Assembly: GCF_001636345.1 (NCBI RefSeq) | Contig: NZ_KV440945.1 | Coordinates: forward strand, 2,747,354-2,811,353 | Direction: 5' to 3' | Length of the DNA: 64,000 nt | Source of the DNA: Cytobacillus gottheilii | GTDB taxonomy: Bacteria; Bacillota; Bacilli; Bacillales; Cytobacillaceae | Part shown: positions 50,139 through 59,346 of the stretch, piece after piece | Position numbering within the stretch: the stretch's first letter is position 1 | Layout: each line of letters opens with the position of its first letter | Translations under genes and position numbers: made by a program | Notes under the pieces: model-generated | Told to the model about the DNA's origin: nothing | Seen by the model: the letters and a program-made list of their open reading frames with translations, nothing else | Database searches by the model: none

Positions 50139-51221
50139 TTAAATTTTGTGCTTAATTCGATAAACGTAAGCAAGTATTTCTGCTACCGCTTTAAAAAACT
50201 CTTCAGGAATTGCTTCCCCAATTTCTGCTTGACTATACAGCGCTCTTGCCAGCGGCCGATTTTCAACAGCAGCAACATCATTTTCTTTGGCAATGAGCTT
50301 GATTTTCTGTGCTACAAAATCTACCCCTTTCGCAACTACAATGGGTGCATCTGAAACAGCATCATCATACTTTAACGCAATGGCATAATGGGTAGGGTTT
50401 GTAATCACTACATCTGCTTTTGGCACTTCCTGCATCATTCTTCTCATCGCCATTTCTCTTTGCTTCTGTTTTATTTTCGATTTAATGAGCGGGTCCCCTT
50501 CAGAGTTCTTATGCTCATCCTTTATATCCTGTTTTGACATGCGGATATTTTTTTCGAAATCGTATTTTTGATAAAAATAGTCTAGAACAGCGAGAAATAA
50601 CAAAGCAAGAACTGCAAATAAACCCATCTGTACGGTCAGACTGCCAATTGTAGCCATCGCAGCTCCGATTGACTTCTGTGATAAATAAAGAATTTCATCA
50701 ATCCGCATCCATAATATCGCGAAAGCCACAACACCAACAAAGCCAATTTTCAACATTGATTTAAGCAATTCCACTAGTGCCCGAACAGAAAAGATTCTTT
50801 TAAAGCCTTTAATTGGATCTAACTTTTCAAGCTTCGGCTGAATCGCTTCTGTTGAAAAAAGGACACCTACTTGAGCATAATTAGCAATAATTCCTCCAAC
50901 CATCGCAACCGCCATGATCGGACCGAGAAATATAACAAGCTCTTTTAAAACATCCAGAAAAATTACCTGAATTCCTTCTTCGGTTAAATCAAGCATGATA
51001 TATTCCTGAAAGGAGTGTCTCATAATATAGATCAAAATATTAATCAAATAGGAACCGGCAAAGAATAAAAATAAAAAAACAGCCAGCAAAACTAGTGCCG
51101 TATTGATATCCTGACTTTTTGCTACCTGACCCTTTTTACGTGAATCCTGTTTCTTTTTTGGGGTCGCTTTTTCCGTTTTTTCACCTGCAAAAAGCTGAAG
51201 GTCCAAGGATAAAAGCTTCAT
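50139..51221 (-). CDS. flhB: Flagellar export switch protein FlhB
   Basis: FlhB switches export from rod/hook to filament substrates by self-cleavage. The frame starts at 51236, but MKLLSLDLQLFAGEKTEKAT at 51221 with GGAGG at 8-base spacing is preferred (360 residues), directly behind the fliR stop. Four membrane segments precede the cytoplasmic domain with the autocleavage site in VVITNPTHYAIALKYD (NPTH), intact. Confidence 0.97.
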   Translation of the reverse strand: MKLLSLDLQLFAGEKTEKATPKKKQDSRKKGQVAKSQDINTALVLLAVFLFLFFAGSYLINILIYIMRHSFQEYIMLDLTEEGIQVIFLDVLKELVIFLGPIMAVAMVGGIIANYAQVGVLFSTEAIQPKLEKLDPIKGFKRIFSVRALVELLKSMLKIGFVGVVAFAILWMRIDEILYLSQKSIGAAMATIGSLTVQMGLFAVLALLFLAVLDYFYQKYDFEKNIRMSKQDIKDEHKNSEGDPLIKSKIKQKQREMAMRRMMQEVPKADVVITNPTHYAIALKYDDAVSDAPIVVAKGVDFVAQKIKLIAKENDVAAVENRPLARALYSQAEIGEAIPEEFFKAVAEILAYVYRIKHKI

Positions 51222-51222
51222 G

Positions 51223-51999
51223 TCATGAGCCTCCAATCAATTCCATCAGTCCGCGCATGGTTGTTAAAGTTGCTTCAAAGGCTTCCGAAACGACAACCAT
51301 CATTACACTCATGACAACGACTAAAACAATAAAACTAACTCCAATTTTTAACGGCAGTCCAACAACAAATACATTTAGCTGCGGCACAGTTCGAGCTACA
51401 ATGCCAAGTGCTACATCAACAAGAAATAAGCTGCCGACAACAGGAATTGACATTTGAAAAGCGATAATGAACATAGAATTAAAAGCTCTAATGACAAATT
51501 CAGCCATATTAGCATTGCCAAATGGAATAAACAGCTGATCGATTGGGACAAACTGATAGCTGTGATAAATGCCATCAAGGAGCAAATGATGGCCATTGAC
51601 CGATAATAGAAAAAGAAGAGCTACCGTATAAAGGTATTGACCTGTCAGCGGACTTTGTGCACCAGTCTGAGGATCAATCACATTTGCGATCGCAAAGCCC
51701 ATCTGAAAATCAATAAATCCTCCAGCAATCTGAATAGCAGCCATCATTAAATAGGCAATGAATCCAACCATTAAACCTACTAGAGCTTCTTTGATAATTA
51801 GCATAAAGTAATTTGCATCGATCTCAAATTCAGGAATGTCCATCGTATAAAACATAATCCAGGCCATAAAGAATCCCAAACCAATCTTATGAGAATTCGG
51901 AATGGACCGATAAGAAAAAAGGGGCATCATTAGAAAAAATGATGTAACCCTAACAAGTACAAGTAAAAATGCAGGGAAAGATGGTAAAAAATCTAACAT
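51223..51999 (-). CDS. fliR: Flagellar export gate protein FliR
   Basis: FliR forms the export core with FliP and FliQ. The 258-residue protein has about six hydrophobic segments and family blocks such as RVTSFFLMMPLFSYRSIPNS and GGFIDFQMGFAIANVIDPQT. It lies one base from fliQ and one from flhB, which indicates tight translational coupling. Confidence 0.95.
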   Translation of the reverse strand: MLDFLPSFPAFLLVLVRVTSFFLMMPLFSYRSIPNSHKIGLGFFMAWIMFYTMDIPEFEIDANYFMLIIKEALVGLMVGFIAYLMMAAIQIAGGFIDFQMGFAIANVIDPQTGAQSPLTGQYLYTVALLFLLSVNGHHLLLDGIYHSYQFVPIDQLFIPFGNANMAEFVIRAFNSMFIIAFQMSIPVVGSLFLVDVALGIVARTVPQLNVFVVGLPLKIGVSFIVLVVVMSVMMVVVSEAFEATLTTMRGLMELIGGS

Positions 52000-52000
52000 G

Positions 52001-52270
52001 TTAACCTACATACCTTGTTAAATTTGTAAAAATTTCATTTGCATAGGATATTAAGTGACTTAACATCCATGGCGCGAAAAAGATTAAGCCAACAAAAACG
52101 GCAACTATTTTCGGTATAAATGCTAATGTCTGCTCTTGAATTTGCGTGGTCGCCTGAAATATACTGACAACCAGCCCGACAACTAGCGCCAAAATAAGCA
52201 ATGGTCCGCATATTAATAAAACTGTCATTACACCGCGCTCTGCAATTGAGATTACTGCTTCTGGCGTCAT
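52001..52270 (-). CDS. fliQ: Flagellar export gate protein FliQ
   Basis: FliQ is an 89-residue two-helix membrane protein of the FliPQR export core. Both hairpin helices (VMTVLLICGPLLILALVVGL and FIPKIVAVFVGLIFFAPWML) and the linking segment FQATTQIQEQTLAF are present. It lies 12 bases after fliP. Confidence 0.96.
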   Translation of the reverse strand: MTPEAVISIAERGVMTVLLICGPLLILALVVGLVVSIFQATTQIQEQTLAFIPKIVAVFVGLIFFAPWMLSHLISYANEIFTNLTRYVG

Positions 52271-52282
52271 TTTTTCACCTGC

Positions 52283-52948
52283 TTAAAAACTTTGTAGAAG
52301 AGATTTTACAACTAGATACCAGCCGTCTACCAATATGAATAATAGAATTTTAAATGGGAGAGAGATCATCACTGGCGGAAGCATCATCATCCCCATCGAC
52401 ATAAGCACACTTGCTACTACCATATCAATGACAAGGAATGGAATAAAAATCATAAAACCAATTTGAAAGGCTGTTTTGATTTCACTAATGGCAAAGGCAG
52501 GCACGAGCGCGGTCAGAGGGATATCCTGAATTGTTTCCGGTGTATCTGCTCCTGAGTATTCTAAAAATAATGCAAGATCCTTTTGCCTGGTATGGGCACT
52601 CATAAACTCTTTAAAAGGAACAGCAGCAAGTTCGTAGGCTTCTTCTAAGTTAATTTCTTCGTTAAATAATGGCGTCAGCGCCTGTTCATTTACCTCATGA
52701 AAGGTTGGGGCCATAATAAAAAAGGTTAAAAACAGAGCTAATCCAATAATTACTTGGTTTGGTGGCATTTGCTGTGTAGCAAGCGCCGTTCTGACAAAGG
52801 AGAGAACAATCACGATTCTTGTGAAACATGTCATTAATATCAGAATGCTTGGCGCTAAAGACAAGACGGTCAACAATAAGACAAGCCTTACAGATGTCGA
52901 GACATTTTCAGGCGAACTGCCATTAAATATTTCCATAAACTCATTCAT
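52283..52948 (-). CDS. fliP: Flagellar export gate protein FliP
   Basis: FliP is the main pore subunit of the export gate. The 221-residue protein has four membrane segments and the conserved LAPSILILMTCFTRIVIVLS and FLVIDMVVASVLMSMGMMML. In this protein the N-terminus lacks a clear cleaved signal peptide of the length seen in enteric FliP, as in other Bacillus. It overlaps fliO by 4 bases. Confidence 0.96.
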   Translation of the reverse strand: MNEFMEIFNGSSPENVSTSVRLVLLLTVLSLAPSILILMTCFTRIVIVLSFVRTALATQQMPPNQVIIGLALFLTFFIMAPTFHEVNEQALTPLFNEEINLEEAYELAAVPFKEFMSAHTRQKDLALFLEYSGADTPETIQDIPLTALVPAFAISEIKTAFQIGFMIFIPFLVIDMVVASVLMSMGMMMLPPVMISLPFKILLFILVDGWYLVVKSLLQSF

Positions 52949-53646
52949 TTGTCGTCAGATCCTTTCTTCTTCATTTCATCAAGGATCTTTTTTCTGCTTT
53001 GCGCCATGTCATCCATTTGTTTTTTTAGGATCGTTTGAAAGCTGTTCCCTTTCTCTTTTTGCGATTGAGGATTTCTCAGAGCATTTATTGCCTTTGTCAC
53101 AATATCGCTTGGCTGAACAAGCTGATCCATTTTGCTGTTATAAATTGAGAGCATTTGGCTGTATTCGTCCGGATCATTAATTTCCTTCAGAACTTGAATA
53201 TTCTCACCAACACCGACAATAAGCAATGATTCTCCAGCTTTAATAATTTGAATGGATCGATTATTGCCTAAAGAAGTTCCTCCTAGGTTTTCCACTAATT
53301 GTGTTGATTGGAAGGTCCTATTTCTCTTATTGATGACTTTTAAAAGTGCATATAAGAGACCGACAACAAAGATGGTTGCAGCAATCATTTTAAAAACATC
53401 CCAAAAGCTAAATCCTATATTGTCTGCTTCAGCAACTTGCCCTGGAGTTTCTGTTTCTGGCTCTGTTTCTGCACCTGTATCTGTTTCTTCTTGTTCCTCT
53501 GTAGTTTCGGTCTTTTCACTATCGCCCTTTTGTTCTAAATAGTCCTTCACACTTTCAATTTGCTCAGCTGAGGCTGTTATTGGCAGCCCCAGCACAGCAA
53601 AGATGAAAAGAACCGGCATGACGATTTGCAGTCCTTTTTTTAACAA
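52945..53646 (-). CDS. fliO: Flagellar biosynthesis protein FliO (FliZ)
   Basis: FliO helps assemble the FliP ring. The 233-residue protein has an N-terminal signal peptide (ending TASA), an acidic Glu/Thr-rich external segment at about residues 28-75, one membrane segment (MIAATIFVVGLLYALLKVIN) and a cytoplasmic domain with QLVENLGGTSLGNNRSIQII. It is named fliZ in B. subtilis. It lies 29 bases after cheY. Confidence 0.92.
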   Translation of the reverse strand: MLKKGLQIVMPVLFIFAVLGLPITASAEQIESVKDYLEQKGDSEKTETTEEQEETDTGAETEPETETPGQVAEADNIGFSFWDVFKMIAATIFVVGLLYALLKVINKRNRTFQSTQLVENLGGTSLGNNRSIQIIKAGESLLIVGVGENIQVLKEINDPDEYSQMLSIYNSKMDQLVQPSDIVTKAINALRNPQSQKEKGNSFQTILKKQMDDMAQSRKKILDEMKKKGSDDK

Positions 53647-53675
53647 CGCTTTGCACCCTCTATATGTTCTAGTCT

Positions 53676-54038
53676 TTATCCTAACGTTTTTGAAATTGCT
53701 TCGATTACACGATCAGCCTGGAATGGCTTAACAATAAAGTCTTTCGCGCCAGCTTGAATGGCATCAATAACCATTGCCTGCTGACCCATTGCAGAACACA
53801 TGATAATTTTTGCGTTAGGATTAATTTTTTTAATTTCTTTTAATGCTGTAATTCCGTCCATTTCAGGCATTGTGATATCCATAGTTACTAAATCAGGAGT
53901 TGTTTCTTTATATTTTTCTACAGCCTGTGCACCGTCTGCAGCTTCTCCTACTACTTCAAAACCATTTTTCGTTAAAATGTCCTTAATCATCATTCTCATG
54001 AATGCTGCGTCATCTACTATTAATATTTTGTGCGACAT
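53676..54038 (-). CDS. cheY: Chemotaxis response regulator CheY
   Basis: CheY-P binds the FliM/FliY switch and changes rotation. The frame extends to 54056, but MSHKILIVDDAAFMRMMIKD at 54038 matches the family start (120 residues); GGGGGT lies about 10 bases upstream, a little farther than usual. Phospho-acceptor Asp54 (TMDITMPEM), the Asp9-Asp10 pair, and the Lys in VKPFQ are intact. It is placed between fliY and fliO within the structural genes. Confidence 0.95.
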   Translation of the reverse strand: MSHKILIVDDAAFMRMMIKDILTKNGFEVVGEAADGAQAVEKYKETTPDLVTMDITMPEMDGITALKEIKKINPNAKIIMCSAMGQQAMVIDAIQAGAKDFIVKPFQADRVIEAISKTLG

Positions 54039-54068
54039 TTCCAACATTACCCCCATTATTCTAATTGT

Positions 54069-55322
54069 TTATTTCAGTTTTTTAATTCTGTCTGTCTGGC
54101 TGATAATATCTGTCAACCGAACTCCAAAGTTTTCGTCAATAACCACTACCTCACCTTGGGCAATTAAGCGGTTGTTGACTAAAATATCCACCGGTTCACC
54201 AGCAAGCTTGTCCAATTCGATAATCGATCCTGCGGAAAGTTCTAAAATTTCTTTGACAGAGCGTTTTGTTCTTCCTAGCTCCACGGTAATCTGAAGCGGA
54301 ATATCCAGCAGCATGTTCAGATTTTTAGTTTCTGCAGGCTGATTCTGGTATGGATCGAACTCCGAGAACACAGCAGGCTGAACGTTGGGCTGAATGCTGC
54401 CCTGAAAGCTTGTGCCAATATGCTGCGGCGGAGCCTGGTAGCTTTGCTGCTGCATTTGCTGGGCTTGCGGCGGAGCTTGATGCTGCGGCATCGGCTGAGC
54501 TTGAGGTACTGGCTGTTGCTCTGGCTGCATTGTATACTGTGCAGTGTGTTGTGATTCATGAACAGTCTCTTGCTGTTTGTTCAACTCTACAGCAGCAGGT
54601 TGTTCAGGACTGCTTGCTGAGTCTGTTTCAGAACCTGGATTCATTAATTCATGGACCAGTTTCGTTCCGAAGCTAAGCGGAAGAAGCTGCATAATATTTG
54701 AATCAATCAGATCACCAATTTTTAAACGGAAAGAAATTTTAATTAATTTATCATCGGGCGGAATTGTTTCCATACCCTCGCCATCTGGTAAATTTAATAA
54801 ATCGATAGTTGGTGGTGAAATATCAACCTTTTTTCCAAAAATCGTCGACATGGAAGTGGCAGCAGAACCCATCATTTGGTTCATGGCTTCCTGCACAGCA
54901 CTTAATCGAATTTCATCCAATAAGTCAGAAGGGTTTTTCCCATCTCCACCAAGCATTAAATCGGCAATAACAGCCGCATCTTCTTGGTTAATGACCAATA
55001 GGTTACTTCCTAAAAAACCTTCCGTATAGCTAACTTGAATGGCCACATATGGATGAGGAAATTCCTCAATTAGCCTTTTTTTAAGAATGACGGAGACAGT
55101 AGGTGTTGTAATATCTACCTTTTGATTCAATAGAGCAGATAAAGCAGTAGCTGAGCTGCCAAAGGAGATATTTCCGATCTCTCCTAAAGCATCCTGTTCC
55201 ATAGGTGAGATTAACTCATCAATATTTAATTCAGCAGCTTCTTTTTCTGAAGGCTGATCACCATCTGTTCCTCTTAAGAGTGCATCAATTTCATCTTGTG
55301 AAAGCATGCCATCACTCATCAT
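54069..55322 (-). CDS. fliY: Flagellar switch/CheY-P phosphatase protein FliY
   Basis: FliY is the Gram-positive FliN equivalent with CheY-P phosphatase activity. The 417-residue protein has a FliM-like N-terminal CheY-binding peptide (LSQDEIDALL), two CheC-type phosphatase motifs (EIGNISFGSSATALSALL and QEAMNQMMGSAATSMSTIF), a long Gln/Pro-rich linker at about residues 240-320, and a C-terminal SpoA/FliN domain (PLQITVELGRTKRSVKEIL). The Gln-rich linker makes it longer than B. subtilis FliY (378 residues). It overlaps fliM by 11 bases. Confidence 0.95.
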   Translation of the reverse strand: MMSDGMLSQDEIDALLRGTDGDQPSEKEAAELNIDELISPMEQDALGEIGNISFGSSATALSALLNQKVDITTPTVSVILKKRLIEEFPHPYVAIQVSYTEGFLGSNLLVINQEDAAVIADLMLGGDGKNPSDLLDEIRLSAVQEAMNQMMGSAATSMSTIFGKKVDISPPTIDLLNLPDGEGMETIPPDDKLIKISFRLKIGDLIDSNIMQLLPLSFGTKLVHELMNPGSETDSASSPEQPAAVELNKQQETVHESQHTAQYTMQPEQQPVPQAQPMPQHQAPPQAQQMQQQSYQAPPQHIGTSFQGSIQPNVQPAVFSEFDPYQNQPAETKNLNMLLDIPLQITVELGRTKRSVKEILELSAGSIIELDKLAGEPVDILVNNRLIAQGEVVVIDENFGVRLTDIISQTDRIKKLK

Positions 55323-56310
55323 TCTCTTCTCCCCCTTTCACAATGTCCAAAATTTGCACAGCAAGCTTTTTGTTTATCTTTCCTGGCTGACCTGTAAATT
55401 TAGGAACGTCACCAATTTTAATTATTAACGGCTGGTCAATTGTCCTGTCTAATTCAATGACATCACCGATATCAAGCATTAGGAAGTCTTGAACGGAAAT
55501 ATCTGAGCTTCCAAGCTCACTAATAATCGGCACCTCTGCCCGCTGGATATTTTTCTCAAGCCGTTCCAGTTCCCCTGGCACCCGATCCTTTTTCTCAGTC
55601 TGCATCCAATAGTGAACAGATAACCTCGGAATAATGGGTTCTAGGACAACATGCGGAATACAAATATTGATCATACCGCTTGTGTCACCTATTGTCGTAT
55701 TCAATGATATAACAACTACCGTCTCATTGGGAGATACCATTTGCAAAAATTGCGGATTTACTTCAAAATCCGACAGAATCGGATCAATCTCTGCAACCGT
55801 ACTCCAAGCTTCCTGCAGGTTTTCAAACGCTTTTTCAAATGTATTAGACATTATTTTCGTTTCAATTTCCGTTAAATTGTCAACTTTGTTTAAGCTGGTG
55901 CCGCGCCCGCCCATCATTCGATCCATCATAGCATAGGCGATGTTTGGGTTAACCTCTATTAAAACTCTTCCCTCAAGCGGCGGTACTTCAAATACATTCA
56001 GTATCGTCATTTTCGGGATTGAGCGGATAAATTCTTCATATGGTATCTGATCGGCTGATGCTACTGAGATTTGGACATATGTTCTAAGCTGAGCAGAAAA
56101 GAAGGTTGTTAATAATCTTGCGAAGTTCTCATGTATTCTTGTTAAACTTCTGATTTGATCTTTTGAAAAGCGCAGAGCTCTTTTAAAATCATAAACCTTA
56201 ACCTTCTTTTCACTCTGTTCCTTTTTCAGCTCGTCAGCATCCATCTCGCCTGTCGATATAGCCGACAGCAATGCATCAATTTCATTTTGCGACAGAACTT
56301 CACTACTCAT
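55312..56310 (-). CDS. fliM: Flagellar motor switch protein FliM
   Basis: FliM binds CheY-P and forms the C-ring with FliG and FliY. The frame opens at 56349, but MSSEVLSQNEIDALLSAIS at 56310 with GGAGGTGGG upstream is the family start (332 residues). The N-terminal CheY-binding peptide, the middle domain (MDRMMGGRGTSLNKVDNLTE) and the SpoA-type C-terminal domain are visible. It lies 43 bases after fliL. Confidence 0.96.
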   Translation of the reverse strand: MSSEVLSQNEIDALLSAISTGEMDADELKKEQSEKKVKVYDFKRALRFSKDQIRSLTRIHENFARLLTTFFSAQLRTYVQISVASADQIPYEEFIRSIPKMTILNVFEVPPLEGRVLIEVNPNIAYAMMDRMMGGRGTSLNKVDNLTEIETKIMSNTFEKAFENLQEAWSTVAEIDPILSDFEVNPQFLQMVSPNETVVVISLNTTIGDTSGMINICIPHVVLEPIIPRLSVHYWMQTEKKDRVPGELERLEKNIQRAEVPIISELGSSDISVQDFLMLDIGDVIELDRTIDQPLIIKIGDVPKFTGQPGKINKKLAVQILDIVKGGEENDE

Positions 56311-56353
56311 GTTCCCACCTCCATTTAGAATGTTAGTAGATGATTTCAATTAT

Positions 56354-56785
56354 TTATTGGAGGAGGGATTCTGTAATATAGACTTTCACGATTTGTCCCT
56401 CTTGCATTAATTCATTGACCTTAGCTTTAAAATTTTCCTGCAGGGAAAGCTGACCGTCTTTTCCTTGAACTTCTTCCGCGTTCATATCAGCAAGTTCCTG
56501 AATAATAATATTTTTCACTTGAAAACTGCGCTTTTCCAGTTCTTCCTTTGCCTTTTTGTCATCGGTTTGAACCATAAAGGAAATTTTCAAATATTCACCG
56601 CTTGCTAAGTTGGTCGTAATCTCCGGAATTTCAACTGAAGCTTCAATGACCTCATCAATGGAAGGTTCCTTTTCTTCTTCAGGTCCTGCATTAAGATTTG
56701 TGACAGTAAAATACACAATAGCCCCAACAAGCGCTATGGCAATAAGTATAAATATCATGATCATTAACAGTTTATTATTCTTCAT
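56354..56785 (-). CDS. fliL: Flagellar basal body protein FliL
   Basis: FliL is a stator-associated single-pass protein. The frame opens at 56818; the best start is MKNNKLLMI at 56785 with GGGAGG at 8-base spacing, giving 143 residues with one N-terminal membrane helix and a stomatin/SPFH-like external domain (EITTNLASGEYLKISFMVQT). It overlaps swrD by 11 bases. Confidence 0.92.
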   Translation of the reverse strand: MKNNKLLMIMIFILIAIALVGAIVYFTVTNLNAGPEEEKEPSIDEVIEASVEIPEITTNLASGEYLKISFMVQTDDKKAKEELEKRSFQVKNIIIQELADMNAEEVQGKDGQLSLQENFKAKVNELMQEGQIVKVYITESLLQ

Positions 56786-56996
56786 CTTCATTGCCTCCCG
56801 CATGCTGCATTCCTGCAAGGCCTATTGTTTTATATAGTGATGTAATCATAGCATATACTTGTTCTTCTGATTCTTTTACAACATACTTACGTCCATTTGT
56901 GAGCATGATCGTTGTATCTGGAAAAGATTCTATTGTTTCAATTAACATGGCATTAAGTATAAATGATTTTCCATTTAACCGAGATACTTTTATCAC
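56775..56996 (-). CDS. swrD: Flagellar protein SwrD/FlbD
   Basis: This 73-residue FlbD-family protein promotes motor torque and swarming in B. subtilis, where it is named SwrD. It starts MIKVSRLNGKSFILNAMLIE, the family signature, with NGRKYVVKESEEQV following. It lies between flgE and fliL, the standard place. Confidence 0.92.
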   Translation of the reverse strand: MIKVSRLNGKSFILNAMLIETIESFPDTTIMLTNGRKYVVKESEEQVYAMITSLYKTIGLAGMQHAGGNEDEE

Positions 56997-57049
56997 TTTG
57001 ATTTTCAGGGTTAAAGACGAGCTGCCTTTAACCCTGTCCCTCCCTTAAT

Positions 57050-58219
57050 CTATCGTTTTAGGTTAACAAGTTCCTGCAGTATTTCATCTGAAGTTGTAAT
57101 GATACGTGTATTGGATTGGAATCCGCGCTGTGCAGTAATCATTTCTGTAAATTCTTCGGAAAGGTCAACATTTGACATTTCAAGTGACCCGGCTGCGACA
57201 ACTCCTCTACCTTCACCTGCAACATTAATATTGGCAACACCAGAGTTAACAGTCTCTTGGAATAAGCTGTTTCCTGCTTTTAGAAGACCAGATCCGTTAC
57301 TGAACTTAGCAATAGCAAGCTGGCCTAGTGTCCCAATTTCACCATTTGAATATACACCATTAATTTCACCTAAAGAACCGATATTAAAGCTTTCCAGCAT
57401 ACCAGCAGTGTTTCCATTTGGATTCGCCATTGCTGTGATAGAACCAGGCTGATTTGTTAGACCGCTAAAATTTATCGTTACGTTTTGTGCAGGAGTAAAT
57501 CCACTCAATGCAATATTGGAGTTCGCCTGATTCGGAAACGTAATTGCTTGCGGAGTTGCAGGACTAGGCTGTGCAGGATCGACATTTCTATTCCACAATT
57601 GAACAGTCCAATTGTTGCCCGTTCCTTTAAACTCCACATCAAGAACCTGTGCATCGCCATTTGCATCTACAACTTTAATTTGCTGTACTAATTCATTCGC
57701 ACCACTTGCGTCTGATGGCAAATTGCCTTCAAGGGTAATTTCATCCGTTACCACAGCAGGAAGCATTGCATTAACATTGACTGTGATATCACTTAAAACA
57801 CCATTTTCATAAGACTGAACCTTTAAACCGTCCGCATTCACAAGAGTACCGTTATCATCTAAATAAAAGTTTCCTGCTCTTGTGTAATATTGTGATTGAC
57901 CTTGACTTACAACGAAATAGCCATCTCCATCAATACCCAAGTCCAGTGAACGTCCAGTTGTTTGTAAACTTGAACCCGTGTGAATGGTATCAATGGTAGC
58001 AAGAGTCGAACCAAGACCCACCTGCATCGCATTTTTACCACCGCGGTTTTCCTGTGCTGCACTCGCGCCTGCAACCGTCTGGTTCATTGTGTCTTTAAAC
58101 GTTACACGCCCTTTTTTAAAGCCATAGGTATTCACGTTTGCTATATTATTACCAATAACATCTAACTTTGTCTGAAAATTTTTCATCCCGCTTATTCCTG
58201 AATACATTGAACGTAGCAT
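57050..58219 (-). CDS. flgE: Flagellar hook protein FlgE
   Basis: FlgE polymerises into the hook. The frame opens at 58237, but MLRSMYSGISGMKNFQTKLD at 58219 has GGGAGGAG upstream (389 residues). The N-terminal rod/hook motif (DVIGNNIANVNTYGFKK), the GDGYFVVSQG block and the C-terminal FTEMITAQRGFQSNTRIITT motif are intact. B. subtilis FlgE is much shorter as I recall; the extra central part, about residues 150-300, corresponds to the FlgE D1/D2 domain of longer hook proteins. Confidence 0.95.
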   Translation of the reverse strand: MLRSMYSGISGMKNFQTKLDVIGNNIANVNTYGFKKGRVTFKDTMNQTVAGASAAQENRGGKNAMQVGLGSTLATIDTIHTGSSLQTTGRSLDLGIDGDGYFVVSQGQSQYYTRAGNFYLDDNGTLVNADGLKVQSYENGVLSDITVNVNAMLPAVVTDEITLEGNLPSDASGANELVQQIKVVDANGDAQVLDVEFKGTGNNWTVQLWNRNVDPAQPSPATPQAITFPNQANSNIALSGFTPAQNVTINFSGLTNQPGSITAMANPNGNTAGMLESFNIGSLGEINGVYSNGEIGTLGQLAIAKFSNGSGLLKAGNSLFQETVNSGVANINVAGEGRGVVAAGSLEMSNVDLSEEFTEMITAQRGFQSNTRIITTSDEILQELVNLKR

Positions 58220-58292
58220 GTTTTTTTCTCCTCCCATATTACCTGCGTCTGTCAGTCGGCAGGTGTTGGCTTCCTTCTTAAGGTCCAGCCAT

Positions 58293-58679
58293 TTAGTCCA
58301 TTACAATTGTTCCAGTAATATTAGTAAAAATCTGTGATTCGGCTTCTGTCCGATCCATGGCGGTAATAACGGTTTGATTGTTCGCGCTAACGATTAGAGC
58401 TGCATCTTTCAGCAATACAAGTGCTTCTTTTACACCCATTCTTTTGGCTTCTGACACTTTACTTTCAATGCTTTTCCACTTTTCATCGTCAATGGTAATG
58501 CCACGCTGCTGCAGTCGTTCTTTAGCATGTTTGCTAATCAATAACTTCTCATTTGCGCCTAATGCTGATTTTAAATGCTCTGTAAAGGGCTTCTCAGCGG
58601 CCTTTTGCTGTAGTTTCTGTTGTGGCTGCGGTTTTATAACCGGCTGGGTATGAATCGGACGAAACATATAGTTGCTCAT
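58293..58679 (-). CDS. Flagellar operon protein, TIGR02530 family
   Basis: This 128-residue protein is recognisable as the conserved flagellar-operon protein family TIGR02530. The sequence SKHAKERLQQRGITIDDEKW and VKEALVLLKDAALIVSANNQ are its core. It lies between flgD and flgE in many Firmicutes. A Gln/Pro/Lys-rich stretch occupies the first 30 residues. Its role is not known to me; the location suggests a hook-assembly accessory. Confidence 0.85.
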   Translation of the reverse strand: MSNYMFRPIHTQPVIKPQPQQKLQQKAAEKPFTEHLKSALGANEKLLISKHAKERLQQRGITIDDEKWKSIESKVSEAKRMGVKEALVLLKDAALIVSANNQTVITAMDRTEAESQIFTNITGTIVMD

Positions 58680-58693
58680 CCAATCGCTTCCTT

Positions 58694-59338
58694 TTAAGAT
58701 TCAATTTTTACAATCTGTGAAGAAGAAATAGCTGTTTTGGCTTCATCATCAAGCTGGAAAGATGTTTTGCCATTTTTGAAGGACACAGACTGAATAGAAG
58801 CGATATGCTCCTTTTTATCAGCATCCAGATATGTTACTGTTTTGCCAATCATCATGCTTGCTTGAAGCATCGCATTTTCCTTCGAAGTTTCATTTACTTG
58901 TGAGATGTTAGCTGGAGTCAGTTTAGTTCCATCTTCAAGTATAAAATTCACGCTATTATCCTTGAATTGAATGGAAGCTACTTTTCCAGTTCCTTCTTCA
59001 ATGACTGGGACATCATTTTCACCTTCTGCTTCAGATACTTTATGCCAGCTCACTTCTTTTCCAATAAAAGCATTGTAGGAGATCATCTGGCTTTGCTCCT
59101 GCATTTTCAGAAAGCTTTGAAGTGTTGTATTCATGTTTGTCATTTGCTCTAATGATGAAAAAGTAGCCATTTGCGCAATAAAGTCTTTATCTTCCATTGG
59201 GCTTGAAGGATCCTGGTTTTGCAGCTGTGCCATTAAAATCTTCAAAAAGTCATCTTTTCCTAACACATCACTGCCCGTTTTTTTTGTTTGATTTTGATAG
59301 TTTGACAGCAATAAAGCAGAATCAATAGAATTTGTCAT
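58694..59338 (-). CDS. flgD: Flagellar hook assembly protein FlgD
   Basis: FlgD is the cap scaffold for hook polymerisation. The 214-residue protein has the conserved N-terminal block [20 protein letters not shown], then [19 protein letters not shown], and a C-terminal beta-rich part ([19 protein letters not shown] onward) longer than minimal FlgD. It lies 8 bases after fliK. Confidence 0.94.
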   Translation of the reverse strand: MTNSIDSALLLSNYQNQTKKTGSDVLGKDDFLKILMAQLQNQDPSSPMEDKDFIAQMATFSSLEQMTNMNTTLQSFLKMQEQSQMISYNAFIGKEVSWHKVSEAEGENDVPVIEEGTGKVASIQFKDNSVNFILEDGTKLTPANISQVNETSKENAMLQASMMIGKTVTYLDADKKEHIASIQSVSFKNGKTSFQLDDEAKTAISSSQIVKIES

Positions 59339-59346
59339 TTTCTCAC

